Shown piece after piece: positions 17,380 to 26,871 of a stretch of 64,000 bases of DNA (its first letter is position 1; every line of letters starts with the position of its first letter). The translations under genes were made by a program, and so were the position numbers. The notes under the pieces were generated by a model. It did no database searches. It was not told where the DNA came from and saw only the letters and a program-made list of their open reading frames with translations. The stretch lies in NCBI RefSeq assembly GCF_900580675.1, contig NZ_UTBG01000041.1, forward strand, positions 1 through 64,000, in the 5' to 3' direction. This DNA is from Pseudomonas viridiflava (lineage in GTDB: Bacteria > Pseudomonadota > Gammaproteobacteria > Pseudomonadales > Pseudomonadaceae).

Positions 17380-18750
17380 TTAAGTCAGGAAGTGCCAGAG
17401 CAACAGCGTACCGACCAGGCCGACCACGGAAACAATGGTCTGCAACACCGACCACACCCAGATCGTCTGCTTCAGCTGCAAGCCGAAGTACTCGCGCACC
17501 ATCCAGAAGCCGGCGTCGTTGACGTGGCAGAAGAACACCGAGCCGGCGCCAATCGCCAATGCAACCAATGAACTCTGGGTCGCCGCCAACCCGGCCATCA
17601 TCGGCGCGAGAATGCCTGCGGTGGTGGTGGTCGCGACCGTGGCGGAACCCGTTGCCTGGCGCAGGGCCACGGCGATCAACCACGCCAGCAGCAGATAGGG
17701 CATGTGCGCGCCTTCGGCGACTTTGCTGATGGTCTGGCTCACGCCCGCGTCCAGCAGGGTTTGCTTGAGGCCGCCACCGGCGCCGATGGTCAGCAGCAGC
17801 ACGGCGATCGGCGCAAGGGCCTTGCGCAGGGTGTTGCCGACTTCACTGCGCGGCATGCCGGCGGCCCAGCCCAGGCAGACCACGGCGGCGATCACGGCCA
17901 GGCCGAGGGCGATCAGCGGTTCGCCGAGGAATTTCAAGGTCAGGCCAACAGTGCTTTCGGCCGGGAGCGCGACCTTGGCCAAGGTGCTGCCCAACATCAA
18001 AATCACCGGCAACAGAATGATCAGCAACGACACACCAAAGCTCGGCTGGCGCGGCGCTTTGGGCGGTGCGCTGAACAGCGCGCCGATATCTGCCGGCTCA
18101 TCCACGTGCAGGCGCTTGGACAGCCAGTTGCCGTAGAGCGGGCCCGCGAGAATCACCGCCGGCACGGCCAGGCAAAAGCCCAGCAACATGGTCAGGCCCA
18201 GGTCGGCGTGCAACGCGCCCACCGCAATCAGCGGGCCGGGGTGCGGGGGCATCAGGGCGTGCAGGGTGGTCATGCCGGCCAGCGCGGGGATGGCGATTTT
18301 CAGCAATGGCTGGTTCGAACGCTTGGCCATCACAAAGATGATCGGCACCATCATCACCAGGCCCACTTCGAAGAACAGCGGCAGGCCGATGACCATCGCC
18401 ACCAGCGCCATCACCCACGGCAATGACTTGCCCTTGCCCAGGCCGAGCAGGGTGGTGGCGATACGGTCGGCGGCGCCGGATTCGGCCATCAACGCGCCGA
18501 GCATCGAGCCCAGGGCAATGATGATCCCGGCTTCACCGAGGATTGCCCCGGCGCCCTTGCTGAAGGCTTTGGCAACTTCCTCCGGCGGTAACCCGGCACC
18601 GACACCGGCGATAAACGTACCGATCAGGATCGACAGGAACGGTGGCAGCTTGGTCGCGCTGATCAACACAATGATGCTGGCGATCGCCAGCAGAACGCAG
18701 AGCATGAGGCGAGTGTCGTGAACCATCCACGCGGCAGTCGATAACTCCAA
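17380..18750 (-). CDS. gntP: GntP-family gluconate:H+ symporter
   Basis: A 456-residue permease of the gluconate transporter family, with about 12 to 14 membrane segments. The signature stretches GLPLFFEVGLVMMVPI and LMPPHPGPLIAVGALHADLG are clear, and the C-terminal SVFFCHVNDAGFWMV is also typical. The most upstream start is TTG 18750 with AAGGAG seven bases ahead; the ATG eight codons in is an alternative. No gluconate kinase or repressor is next to it. It is convergent with the MHS transporter gene. Confidence 0.9.
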   Translation of the reverse strand: MELSTAAWMVHDTRLMLCVLLAIASIIVLISATKLPPFLSILIGTFIAGVGAGLPPEEVAKAFSKGAGAILGEAGIIIALGSMLGALMAESGAADRIATTLLGLGKGKSLPWVMALVAMVIGLPLFFEVGLVMMVPIIFVMAKRSNQPLLKIAIPALAGMTTLHALMPPHPGPLIAVGALHADLGLTMLLGFCLAVPAVILAGPLYGNWLSKRLHVDEPADIGALFSAPPKAPRQPSFGVSLLIILLPVILMLGSTLAKVALPAESTVGLTLKFLGEPLIALGLAVIAAVVCLGWAAGMPRSEVGNTLRKALAPIAVLLLTIGAGGGLKQTLLDAGVSQTISKVAEGAHMPYLLLAWLIAVALRQATGSATVATTTTAGILAPMMAGLAATQSSLVALAIGAGSVFFCHVNDAGFWMVREYFGLQLKQTIWVWSVLQTIVSVVGLVGTLLLWHFLT

Positions 18751-18991
18751 AACGGGACTCCTTATCGAACAGGTTGGTTAAATTGTTTCTTTTTGTGTCC
18801 TGTTGAAAAGCATACCTGATAGCACACTGGCCCAGTGCTTATGTGCCGTTTTGGTGCGATCAGTGGGGCTTGCCATCAATCCCGGTTGCAGAGCCATTGC
18901 TGTCAAATTTGTAATCTTGCCTCCACGGCCCTGATAGGTCGAAAACGCTACATTCCGCACGCTTGGACTTTATGGGTGTGGACCTCTCGCT

Positions 18992-20212
18992 ATGGCAATT
19001 TCGGTTAAAAAAATCCTCGGGGCTGGCGTGTTGTGGGTAGCCGCCAGTGCTGCCCAGGCGCAACCCCTCACCCTCGACTCAGCCCTGCAAACCGCCTTCG
19101 CCAATAACCCGGACCTGGCCGCTGCGCAATGGGAAATCGACATTGCCGAAGGCGGTCGCCAGCAAGCCGGATTGATCCCCAACCCGGTGGTTTCCTGGGA
19201 TGCCGAGGACACGCGCCGCGATACCCGCGTCACCACCGTCAAACTGAGCCAGACCCTGGAACTGGGCGGCAAGCGCGGTGCGCGCATTGACGTCGCCTCT
19301 CGCGCCCAGGACGCTGCCGCACTGGGCCTGGAACAGCGCCGCAACCTGTTGCGCGCCGAGGTGATCGACAGCTATTACGGTGCCCTGCGTGCCCAGGAGC
19401 GCCTTGAGCTGGCGCAGCGCTCCCTGGCGCTTGCCGAGCGCGGCCTGGTGGTCGCCAAGGGGCGCGTCACCGCCGGCAAATCCTCACCCGTGGAGGCCAC
19501 GCGCGCGCAGGTGCAGCTGTCGGAGATCCGCCTGGAATTGAACCGCGCCCAGATCGGCCTGAGCGACGCCTATCGCCGACTCGCCGCCAGCACCGGCAAC
19601 GCCGCGCCCGACTTCCAGTCGGTGGCTGCCCAACGCCAACCGGCTCCGCCCTTACCGGCCTCCGCCCAACTGCTTGCGCGCCTTGAGCAGACCGTGGAGC
19701 TGCGTCTGGCTGAGCTGCAGATCCAGCAGAGCGAAGCGGGAGTAGGCCTGGAAAAGGCCCAGCGCATTCCCGACCTCGATGTGTCCATCGGCAGCCAATA
19801 CGACGCCGGTGCGCGTGAGCGGGTGAATGTGGTCGGCGTGTCGATGCCGATCCCGCTATTCAACCGCAACCAGGGCAATGTGCTCGCGGCCAGCCGCCGT
19901 GCCGACCAGGCGCGCGACCTGCGCAACGCCGCCGAATTGCGCCTGCGCACCGAAACCCGCCAGGCCCTGGACCTGTGGCAAGCCGCGAATACCGAAGTGC
20001 TCGCGTTCAATCAGCAGATCCTGCCTGCTGCCCAAAGCGCGGTGGACGCCGCCACCCGTGGTTTCGAGATGGGCAAGTTCAACTTCCTCGATGTGCTCGA
20101 TGCCCAGCGCACCTTGATTGCGGCACGTAACCAATACCTCACGGCGACCGCCCAGGCCACCGACGCCTGGGTGCGCATCGAACGGATCTACGGCGACCTC
20201 GCCCGGTTTTGA
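18992..20212 (+). CDS. czcC: CzcC, outer-membrane factor of a heavy-metal RND efflux pump
   Basis: A 406-residue TolC-family protein with a signal peptide (cleavage near AAQA-QP, residue 24) and the two-repeat Ala/Gln/Arg-rich helical pattern of outer-membrane efflux channels. The N-terminal LTLDSALQTAFANNPDLAAA is typical of CzcC. It forms the exit duct for the CzcB-CzcA complex. First gene of czcCBA; czcB starts 18 bp downstream. Confidence 0.9.
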   Translation: MAISVKKILGAGVLWVAASAAQAQPLTLDSALQTAFANNPDLAAAQWEIDIAEGGRQQAGLIPNPVVSWDAEDTRRDTRVTTVKLSQTLELGGKRGARIDVASRAQDAAALGLEQRRNLLRAEVIDSYYGALRAQERLELAQRSLALAERGLVVAKGRVTAGKSSPVEATRAQVQLSEIRLELNRAQIGLSDAYRRLAASTGNAAPDFQSVAAQRQPAPPLPASAQLLARLEQTVELRLAELQIQQSEAGVGLEKAQRIPDLDVSIGSQYDAGARERVNVVGVSMPIPLFNRNQGNVLAASRRADQARDLRNAAELRLRTETRQALDLWQAANTEVLAFNQQILPAAQSAVDAATRGFEMGKFNFLDVLDAQRTLIAARNQYLTATAQATDAWVRIERIYGDLARF

Positions 20213-20230
20213 TATTTTCTGGAGTCCCTT

Positions 20231-21337
20231 ATGAACACACGACACGGCGTGGCGCTTGCCGTCGCCTTGGGCATGATGCTGTCCGGTTTTGCAGTCGCCG
20301 AGGAAGAAGAGGGCGAGATCGAACTCACCGAGCAGCAGATCCAGGCCGCCGGGATTCAAATCGCCCCGGCCCAACCTCGCGCGATCAGCACGCTGCTGAC
20401 GCTGCCCGGTGAGGTGCGTTTCGACGAGGACCGCACCTCGCACATCGTGCCGCGCGCGGCCGGTGTGGTGGAGGCGGTGAAGGTCAACCTCGGGCAGTCG
20501 GTGAAGAAGGGCGAGGTGCTGGCGGTGATCGCCAGCCAGCAGATTTCCGACCAGCGCAGCGAGCTGGCGGCCAGCGAGCGCCGGGTCGAACTGGCGCGCA
20601 CCACCTTCCAGCGCGAGCGCCAACTGTGGAAGGACGAAATCTCCGCCGAGCAGGATTACCTGCTGGCGCGCCAGACCCTGCAGGAAGCTGAAATCGCCCT
20701 GAACAACGCCCGCCAAAAGATGACCGCGCTCAGTGGCAGCGCGGTCCTGGTCGGTGGCAATCGCTATGAACTGCGCGCGCCATTCGCCGGCATGGTGGTG
20801 GAAAAACACCTGGGGGTCGGCGAAGTGGTCAGTGAGACCAGCAACGCCTTCACCCTGTCGGACCTGTCCCAGGTGTGGGTCACTTTCGGTGTGTTTCCCA
20901 AGGACTTGAACAAGGTTCGAGTGGGTAAACCGGTGAGAGTCATCTCAGCCGAAATGGGCACTGAAGTGCTCGGCAACGTGGCTTACGTCGGCAACCTGCT
21001 GGGCGAGCAGACGCGCACCGCAACGGTTCGCGTGAGCGTGCCCAACCCCGACCAGACCTGGCGCCCTGGCTTGTTTGTCAGCGTGCAATTGGCCACCGAC
21101 ACCTACCAGGCCAAGGTCAGTGTGCCGCAAAGCGCGATCCAGACCGTCGAGGACAAACCTTCGGTGTTCGTGCGCACCGAGCACGGTTTCGTCACGCGCC
21201 ATCTGCAATTGGGCGTGAGCGAAAACGGCTACGTCGAAGTGCGCCAGGGCCTGGACGCCGGAGCCCAGGTGGCCACCGAAGGCAGCTTTATCCTCAAGTC
21301 CGAACTGGGCAAGGGCTCGGCCGAGCACGCCCATTGA
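20231..21337 (+). CDS. czcB: CzcB, periplasmic adaptor of a heavy-metal RND efflux pump
   Basis: A 368-residue membrane fusion protein. A signal peptide (cleavage near AVA-EE, residue 23) leads to a short acidic segment, the split lipoyl domain (VPRAAGVVEAVKVNLGQSVKKGEVLAVI and later YELRAPFAGMVVEKHLGVGEVV), a helical hairpin between them, and beta-barrel and membrane-proximal domains. It links CzcA to CzcC in the periplasm. The GGAG ribosome-binding site is well placed. It lacks the long His-rich N-terminus of Cupriavidus CzcB. Confidence 0.9.
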   Translation: MNTRHGVALAVALGMMLSGFAVAEEEEGEIELTEQQIQAAGIQIAPAQPRAISTLLTLPGEVRFDEDRTSHIVPRAAGVVEAVKVNLGQSVKKGEVLAVIASQQISDQRSELAASERRVELARTTFQRERQLWKDEISAEQDYLLARQTLQEAEIALNNARQKMTALSGSAVLVGGNRYELRAPFAGMVVEKHLGVGEVVSETSNAFTLSDLSQVWVTFGVFPKDLNKVRVGKPVRVISAEMGTEVLGNVAYVGNLLGEQTRTATVRVSVPNPDQTWRPGLFVSVQLATDTYQAKVSVPQSAIQTVEDKPSVFVRTEHGFVTRHLQLGVSENGYVEVRQGLDAGAQVATEGSFILKSELGKGSAEHAH

Positions 21338-21355
21338 TCCTGCGAGTGATTCCCC

Positions 21356-24300
21356 ATGTTTGAGCGCCTTATCCAATTCGCCATCGAGCAGCGCATCATC
21401 GTGATGCTGGCCGTGCTGTTGATGGCCGGCATCGGCATCGCCAGCTATCAGAAACTGCCGATCGACGCGGTGCCCGATATCACCAATGTGCAGGTGCAGA
21501 TCAACTCGTCGGCGGCCGGTTTTTCGCCGCTGGAAACCGAGCAGCGCATCACCTTTCCGATCGAGACGGCCATGGCCGGTTTGCCGGGCATGCAGCAGAC
21601 GCGCTCGCTGTCGCGTTCGGGTTTGTCGCAGGTCACGGTGATCTTCAAGGACGGCACCGACCTGTTCTTCGCCCGCCAACTGGTCAACGAGCGCCTGCAA
21701 GTGGCGCGTGACCAATTGCCCGTCGGCATCGACACGCAGATGGGGCCGATTTCCACCGGCCTCGGGGAAATTTTCCTGTGGACCGTGGAGGCGCAAGAGG
21801 GTGCGCTCAAGGAAGACGGCACACCGTACACGCCGACCGACCTGCGGGTGATCCAGGACTGGATCATCAAGCCGCAACTGCGCAACGTGCCCGGCGTGGC
21901 CGAGATCAACACCATCGGCGGGTTTGCCAAGGAATACCAGATCGCCCCGGACCCCAAGCGCCTGGCGGCCTACAACCTGACCTTGACGGATCTGGTCACG
22001 GCGCTGGAGCGCAATAACGCCAACGTCGGCGCCGGGTATATCGAGCGCAGCGGCGAGCAGTTGTTGATCCGTGCACCGGGCCAGGTCGCGTCCATCGACG
22101 ACATTGCCAACATCGTCATCACCACGTTGGGTGGTACGCCGATTCGTGTGAGTAACGTCGCCCAGGTCGAGATCGGCCGTGAGCTGCGTACCGGTGCCGC
22201 CACCGAAAATGGACGTGAAGTGGTGTTGGGCACGGTGTTCATGCTGATCGGTGAAAACAGCCGGACCGTGTCCCAGGCCGTGGCGGCAAGGCTCGAACAA
22301 ATCAACCGTTCGCTGCCCCAGGGCGTGGTGGCCGTGACGGTGTATGACCGCACCAATCTTGTCGAAAAAGCCATCGCCACCGTCAAGAAAAACCTCTTCG
22401 AAGGCGCGCTGCTGGTGGTCGCGGTGCTGTTCCTGTTCCTGGGCAATATCCGCGCGGCGCTGATCACTGCGATGGTGATTCCGCTGGCGATGCTGTTCAC
22501 CTTTACCGGGATGTTCACCAACCGGGTCAGCGCCAACCTGATGAGCCTTGGCGCGCTGGATTTCGGCATCATCGTCGACGGTGCGGTGGTGATCGTCGAG
22601 AACGCCATCCGCCGCCTGGCCCATGCGCAGCAGCGTCACGGGCGCCTGCTGACCCGCAGCGAACGCCTGCACGAAGTGTTCGCTGCCGCGAAGGAAGCGC
22701 GCCGCGCGTTGATCTTCGGGCAACTGATCATCATGGTGGTCTACCTGCCGATCTTCGCGCTCACCGGGGTGGCCGGGAAGATGTTCCATCCGATGGCTTT
22801 CACCGTGGTGATCGCCTTGCTCGGCGCGATGATTCTGTCGGTAACCTTTGTGCCGGCGGCGATTGCGCTGTTCGTCACCGGCAAGGTCAAGGAAGAAGAA
22901 AACCTGGTGATGCGCACCGCGCGCCGGGCCTACGCGCCGGTGCTGGACTGGGTGATGGGCCGCCGCCCGCTGGTGTTTGGGTTGGCGGTGCTGACCATCA
23001 TCGGTGCCGGGGTCGCAGCCAGCCGCATGGGCAGCGAATTTATCCCCAGCCTCAGCGAAGGCGACTTCGCCCAACAGGCCTTGCGCGTACCCGGCACCAG
23101 CCTGACGCAGTCGGTGCAGATGCAGCAGCAGCTTGAGAAAATATTGATGGCCGAGGTGCCGGAAATCGAGCGCGTGTTCGCGCGTACCGGCACGGCGGAA
23201 ATCGCCTCGGACCCGATGCCGCCGAATATTTCCGACAGCTACGTGATGCTCAAACCGAAGGAGCAGTGGCCGGATCCGAAGAAGTCCCGCGAAGCGCTGA
23301 TCGCCGATATCCAGCGCGCCAGTGCGATTGTGCCGGGCAGCGCGTACGAGCTGTCGCAACCGATCCAGCTGCGCTTCAACGAGCTGATTTCCGGGGTGCG
23401 CAGTGATGTTGCGGTGAAGGTATTTGGCGATGACATGGCCGTGCTCAACAGCACCGCCGGGGAAATCGCCGAGACCTTGCAGAAGCTGGAGGGCGCCTCG
23501 GAAGTGAAGGTGGAACAGACCTCCGGGCTGCCGGTGCTGACCATCAATATCGACCGTGACAAGGCCGCGCGATTTGGCCTGAATGTCGGCGATGTACAGG
23601 ACACGATTGCCGTCGCCGTCGGTGGGCGCCAGGCCGGTACGCTGTATGAAGGTGACCGCCGTTTTGACATGGTTGTGCGTTTGTCCGACGCGCTGCGCAC
23701 CGATATCGACGGGCTGTCGCGGCTGTTGATCCCGGTGCCGGCGCTGGCCGGCAATGCGGCCGGGCAGTTGGGCTTTATCGCCTTGTCCCAGGTCGCCAGC
23801 CTGGACCTGGTGCTCGGCCCCAACCAGGTCAGCCGCGAGAACGGTAAACGCCTGGTGATCGTCAGCGCCAACGTGCGCGGGCGGGACATTGGCTCGTTTG
23901 TGGAAGAGGCCGAGGCGGCGATTACCGCGCAGGTGAAAGTGCCGGCAGGCTACTGGACTACCTGGGGCGGTCAGTTCGAGCAGTTGAAGGAAGCCTCCGA
24001 GCGCTTGCGCATCGTGGTGCCGGTGGCGCTGCTGCTGGTGTTTGGCTTGCTGTTCATGATGTTCAACAACCTCAAGGACGGGCTGCTGGTATTTACCGGA
24101 ATTCCGTTCGCGCTGACCGGTGGGATCATGGCCCTGTGGTTGCGGGATATTCCGCTGTCGATTTCGGCGGGGGTGGGCTTTATTGCGTTGTCCGGCGTGG
24201 CGGTGCTGAACGGCTTGGTGATGATCGCCTTCATCCGTAACCTGCGCGAGGAAGGGCGCTCGCTGTCGGTGGCGATCAACGAGGGCGCGCTGACCCGGTT

Positions 24301-24502
24301 GCGTCCGGTGTTGATGACCGCGCTGGTGGCGTCCCTGGGGTTTATCCCGATGGCCCTGGCCACCGGCACCGGCGCCGAGGTGCAGCGCCCGTTGGCGACG
24401 GTGGTGATCGGCGGGATTATTTCTTCTACGTTGCTGACCCTGCTGGTATTGCCGGCGCTGTATCACTGGGCGCATCGCAAGGAAGAGGAAACACCAGGCT
24501 GA
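21356..24502 (+). CDS. czcA: CzcA, heavy-metal RND efflux pump
   Basis: A 1048-residue inner-membrane RND transporter with 12 membrane helices and two large periplasmic loops. The proton-relay helix reads DFGIIVDGAVVIVEN. Its acidic residues fall at D402, D408 and E415, the same numbers reported for Cupriavidus CzcA. This motif marks the divalent-cation (Co/Zn/Cd) subgroup rather than the Cu/Ag CusA subgroup, so zinc, cadmium and cobalt export is likely. The 3' end overlaps the opposite-strand czcS gene by 77 bp. Confidence 0.93.
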   Translation: MFERLIQFAIEQRIIVMLAVLLMAGIGIASYQKLPIDAVPDITNVQVQINSSAAGFSPLETEQRITFPIETAMAGLPGMQQTRSLSRSGLSQVTVIFKDGTDLFFARQLVNERLQVARDQLPVGIDTQMGPISTGLGEIFLWTVEAQEGALKEDGTPYTPTDLRVIQDWIIKPQLRNVPGVAEINTIGGFAKEYQIAPDPKRLAAYNLTLTDLVTALERNNANVGAGYIERSGEQLLIRAPGQVASIDDIANIVITTLGGTPIRVSNVAQVEIGRELRTGAATENGREVVLGTVFMLIGENSRTVSQAVAARLEQINRSLPQGVVAVTVYDRTNLVEKAIATVKKNLFEGALLVVAVLFLFLGNIRAALITAMVIPLAMLFTFTGMFTNRVSANLMSLGALDFGIIVDGAVVIVENAIRRLAHAQQRHGRLLTRSERLHEVFAAAKEARRALIFGQLIIMVVYLPIFALTGVAGKMFHPMAFTVVIALLGAMILSVTFVPAAIALFVTGKVKEEENLVMRTARRAYAPVLDWVMGRRPLVFGLAVLTIIGAGVAASRMGSEFIPSLSEGDFAQQALRVPGTSLTQSVQMQQQLEKILMAEVPEIERVFARTGTAEIASDPMPPNISDSYVMLKPKEQWPDPKKSREALIADIQRASAIVPGSAYELSQPIQLRFNELISGVRSDVAVKVFGDDMAVLNSTAGEIAETLQKLEGASEVKVEQTSGLPVLTINIDRDKAARFGLNVGDVQDTIAVAVGGRQAGTLYEGDRRFDMVVRLSDALRTDIDGLSRLLIPVPALAGNAAGQLGFIALSQVASLDLVLGPNQVSRENGKRLVIVSANVRGRDIGSFVEEAEAAITAQVKVPAGYWTTWGGQFEQLKEASERLRIVVPVALLLVFGLLFMMFNNLKDGLLVFTGIPFALTGGIMALWLRDIPLSISAGVGFIALSGVAVLNGLVMIAFIRNLREEGRSLSVAINEGALTRLRPVLMTALVASLGFIPMALATGTGAEVQRPLATVVIGGIISSTLLTLLVLPALYHWAHRKEEETPG

Positions 24503-25862
24503 ACCGCGTAAAGCGCCCGGGCTGGCTGCTGACGTCGGCATGCCCCTGATGCAAGTGCATGATCGACTGCACAATCGCCAGCCCCAGCCCCGTGCCACCT
24601 TCGGCGCGGGTGCGGCTGCTGTCGGCGCGGTAAAAGCGTTCGAACAGGTGCGGCAGGTGGTGGGCTTCGATGCCACGGCCCGGGTTGCCAACTGAGAGCG
24701 ACACGCGCTGGTCGTAGGTTTCCACCAGCAGCAATACGCTGGAGGCCTCAGGCGTGTGGCGAATCGCGTTGGACAGCAAGTTGGAAATGGCCCGCTGGAT
24801 CATCAGGCGATCACCCGTCACCCACGCGTCGCCGCGCAGGCTGAGGCTGATGTGTTTGTCTTCGGCGCTCAGGGCGAACAGCTCCATCACCCGCTGCGCT
24901 TCCTCACCCAGCGAGACTCGGCCAAAACCGACGCGTGCTGCCGGATGGCTGACCTGGGCGAGAAACAGCATGTCGGAGACGATGCGCGACAGGCGTTCCA
25001 TTTCCTCGGTGCAGGATTCCAGGCTTGCCTTGTATTGCGCGGAGGGCCGTTCGCGGGACAGGGTGACCTGGGCCTTGCCCATCAGGTTGGTCAGCGGCGC
25101 GCGCAGCTCGTGGGCGAGGTCGTCGGAGAACTGCGACAGTTGCTGCACGCCCGCGTCCAGGCGGCTGAGCATGATGTTAAAACCCTGCGCCAACTCGCCC
25201 AACTCGTTGGGCAGGTTGTCGACGGATAATCGGTGGGTCAGGTCCTGGGTCGAGACTTGGGCCGCGACATGGCTGAACTGCTTCAACGGCGCCAAACCGC
25301 GCTGCACCAGCCACCAGGCGCCCATGCCGATCAGGATCAGCAGCAGCGGCAGGGCGATCACCGTGGAGCGCAGGTAGGCACTGAGCAGCGCTTCGTCATC
25401 GGAGCGGTCCAGCGAAAGCAGCACGCGCACGTACTCACTGCCTTGCAAGGGCATCAGGCGCGTGGCCGTGAGGATACGGTTGCCGCGGCCGTCCACCCAA
25501 TTGAGGTAGGCCAGCGCCTTGCCGACCGGCACGTCCAGCAACAACGGTTGCTGGGGAGTGGCGCCGACACTCAGCAGCACCGGCGCGTCGTGCGATGCGC
25601 CCATGATGGTCAGGTAGATATTGTCGTGGCCCATCACCAGGTCGAGCAGTGAGTGGGGGCGGGTGCTGATGTCGTGAGGTTTCAGGCCCTGGCCCAGGCT
25701 GTGTTCGAGTTGTTCCAGCTTGTTTTCCAGGCCCTTGCGCGCGAGCTTGTCCAGTTCGTGGGTCAAGGCCAGGTAGGCCAGGGTCGCCAACAGCACGACC
25801 AGGCCGGCGCCCATCAGGCTGACGGTCAGGCCCAGGCGCATCGACAGGCTGGTGGTTCTCAT
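24426..25862 (-). CDS. czcS: CzcS, heavy-metal sensor histidine kinase
   Basis: A 478-residue kinase of the CzcS/IrlS/CusS heavy-metal sensor type. It has membrane segment 1 at about residues 10-33, a periplasmic sensor domain, membrane segment 2 at about 166-185, a HAMP domain, the H-box HELRAPLTN with phosphorylated His251, the N-box ISNLLSNAIRHT and the G2 box GGTGLGLAIVQS. It should phosphorylate CzcR. The start overlaps the czcR stop by 4 bp, and the 3' end runs 77 bp into czcA on the other strand. Confidence 0.9.
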   Translation of the reverse strand: MRTTSLSMRLGLTVSLMGAGLVVLLATLAYLALTHELDKLARKGLENKLEQLEHSLGQGLKPHDISTRPHSLLDLVMGHDNIYLTIMGASHDAPVLLSVGATPQQPLLLDVPVGKALAYLNWVDGRGNRILTATRLMPLQGSEYVRVLLSLDRSDDEALLSAYLRSTVIALPLLLILIGMGAWWLVQRGLAPLKQFSHVAAQVSTQDLTHRLSVDNLPNELGELAQGFNIMLSRLDAGVQQLSQFSDDLAHELRAPLTNLMGKAQVTLSRERPSAQYKASLESCTEEMERLSRIVSDMLFLAQVSHPAARVGFGRVSLGEEAQRVMELFALSAEDKHISLSLRGDAWVTGDRLMIQRAISNLLSNAIRHTPEASSVLLLVETYDQRVSLSVGNPGRGIEAHHLPHLFERFYRADSSRTRAEGGTGLGLAIVQSIMHLHQGHADVSSQPGRFTRFSLVFPLPCDAPSDTAPAIPAGSAT

Positions 25863-26533
25863 TGGCGCGCCTCCAGCACATACCCCACGCCGCGAATGGT
25901 ATGGATCAGCTTGACCTCGCTCTGGTCATCGACCTTGCCGCGCAGGCGGCTGATCGACACCTCGACCACGTTGGTGTCGCAGTCGAAATTCATGTCCCAC
26001 ACCAGCGAAATGATCTGCGTGCGTGTCATCACTTCGCCGGCCTGGCGCATCAGCACATGCAGCAGGGCGAACTCCTTGGTGGTCAGGTCGATCCGCCGGC
26101 TGCCGCGGTAAGCCCGATGCCGGCGCGGGTCCAGTTCAAGGTCCGAGACACGCAACACGTCCGGCAGCGGAATATGTTCGCTGCGCCGCAGCAGGGTGCG
26201 CACGCGGGCCAGCAGTTCGGGGAATTCGAAAGGCTTGACCAGGTAATCATCGGCGCCCATGTCCAGGCCCTTGATCTTGTCGGCCAGCCGCCCGCGTGCG
26301 GTCAGCATCATCACGCGCTGGTTGCCGTCGCGGCGCAGTTGTTCGAGCACCTCCCAACCATCGGTGTTGGGCAAATTCACGTCGAGGATCACCAGTTCAT
26401 AGGTGTGCTGCCTGGCCAGGTGCAGGCCATCGACACCGCTGGCGGCGCAATCGACGACGTAACCGCTTTCGGTCAGGCCTTGCTGCAAGTAGTCGGCGGT
26501 TTTCTGCTCGTCCTCAACCACAAGGATACGCAT
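25859..26533 (-). CDS. czcR: CzcR, OmpR-family response regulator for metals
   Basis: A 224-residue response regulator. The receiver domain has an acidic pocket near E7-D8-E9, phosphoacceptor D51 (VILDVNLP) and the switch lysine in LVKPFEF. A winged-helix domain follows (TTKEFALLHVLMRQAGEVMTR and HTIRGVGYVL). It is the first gene of czcRS and lies beyond the convergent czcCBA operon. In P. aeruginosa CzcR activates czcCBA and represses oprD. Such a link is plausible here because an OprD-type gene is the next gene upstream. Confidence 0.9.
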   Translation of the reverse strand: MRILVVEDEQKTADYLQQGLTESGYVVDCAASGVDGLHLARQHTYELVILDVNLPNTDGWEVLEQLRRDGNQRVMMLTARGRLADKIKGLDMGADDYLVKPFEFPELLARVRTLLRRSEHIPLPDVLRVSDLELDPRRHRAYRGSRRIDLTTKEFALLHVLMRQAGEVMTRTQIISLVWDMNFDCDTNVVEVSISRLRGKVDDQSEVKLIHTIRGVGYVLEARQ

Positions 26534-26871
26534 AGGGAATTACCTTCAAGAGAAACGAAACGGGCATGACCTCATAGAGGCATTAAGTGTGCTGTAGGAA
26601 ATATCTGGACTGTGATCTCTGAAGTAGCTTCAGGGTCAAGCCGGGTGTGACGATTCGTCGCTGTACCTGCGCCCAAAAAAAACGCCCCGTGCGGGGCGTA
26701 AAAATTCATCTCCGTTCCAAAGGAGCTACACAAAAGCTGCAGAGATGAAGAGTGTTTGATGCGCAGTATAAAAAGCGCAACTTAACGCGAAGGTGGGGCC
26801 GATATTACAGTTCTGACAGACTTCGACCTGTGAACAGATGTAGGAAATCGGCAAGTGAATGTAAGTGCGGG
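26534..26871. other. Intergenic region between czcR and the OprD-type gene
   Basis: This 338-bp stretch must hold the czcR promoter on its left side and the 3' flank of the porin gene on its right. It contains the terminator listed separately. I see no further open frame or clear RNA gene. A short inverted repeat (TTCATCTC near 26705 and GAGATGAA near 26742) is present but unexplained. Confidence 0.5.
26672..26699 (-). terminator. Terminator downstream of the OprD-type gene
   Basis: A GC-rich hairpin (26682-26688 with 26693-26699) is followed on the minus strand by eight T. It lies about 170 bp beyond the porin stop codon and would end that transcript before czcR. Confidence 0.8.

Noticed and set aside
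17644..17676. GGAACC-N17-CCAC, similar to a hrp box, on the plus strand inside gntP
   Set aside because: The spacer is 17, the CCACNNA end lacks its A, and the site lies antisense within a gene with no plus-strand target close by.
20945..24691. A very long open frame of over 1,200 codons on the minus strand, antisense to czcB/czcA
   Set aside because: It is rich in Gln, His, Arg and Gly without domain structure and lies opposite clearly conserved efflux genes. It is a by-product of GC-rich codon use.
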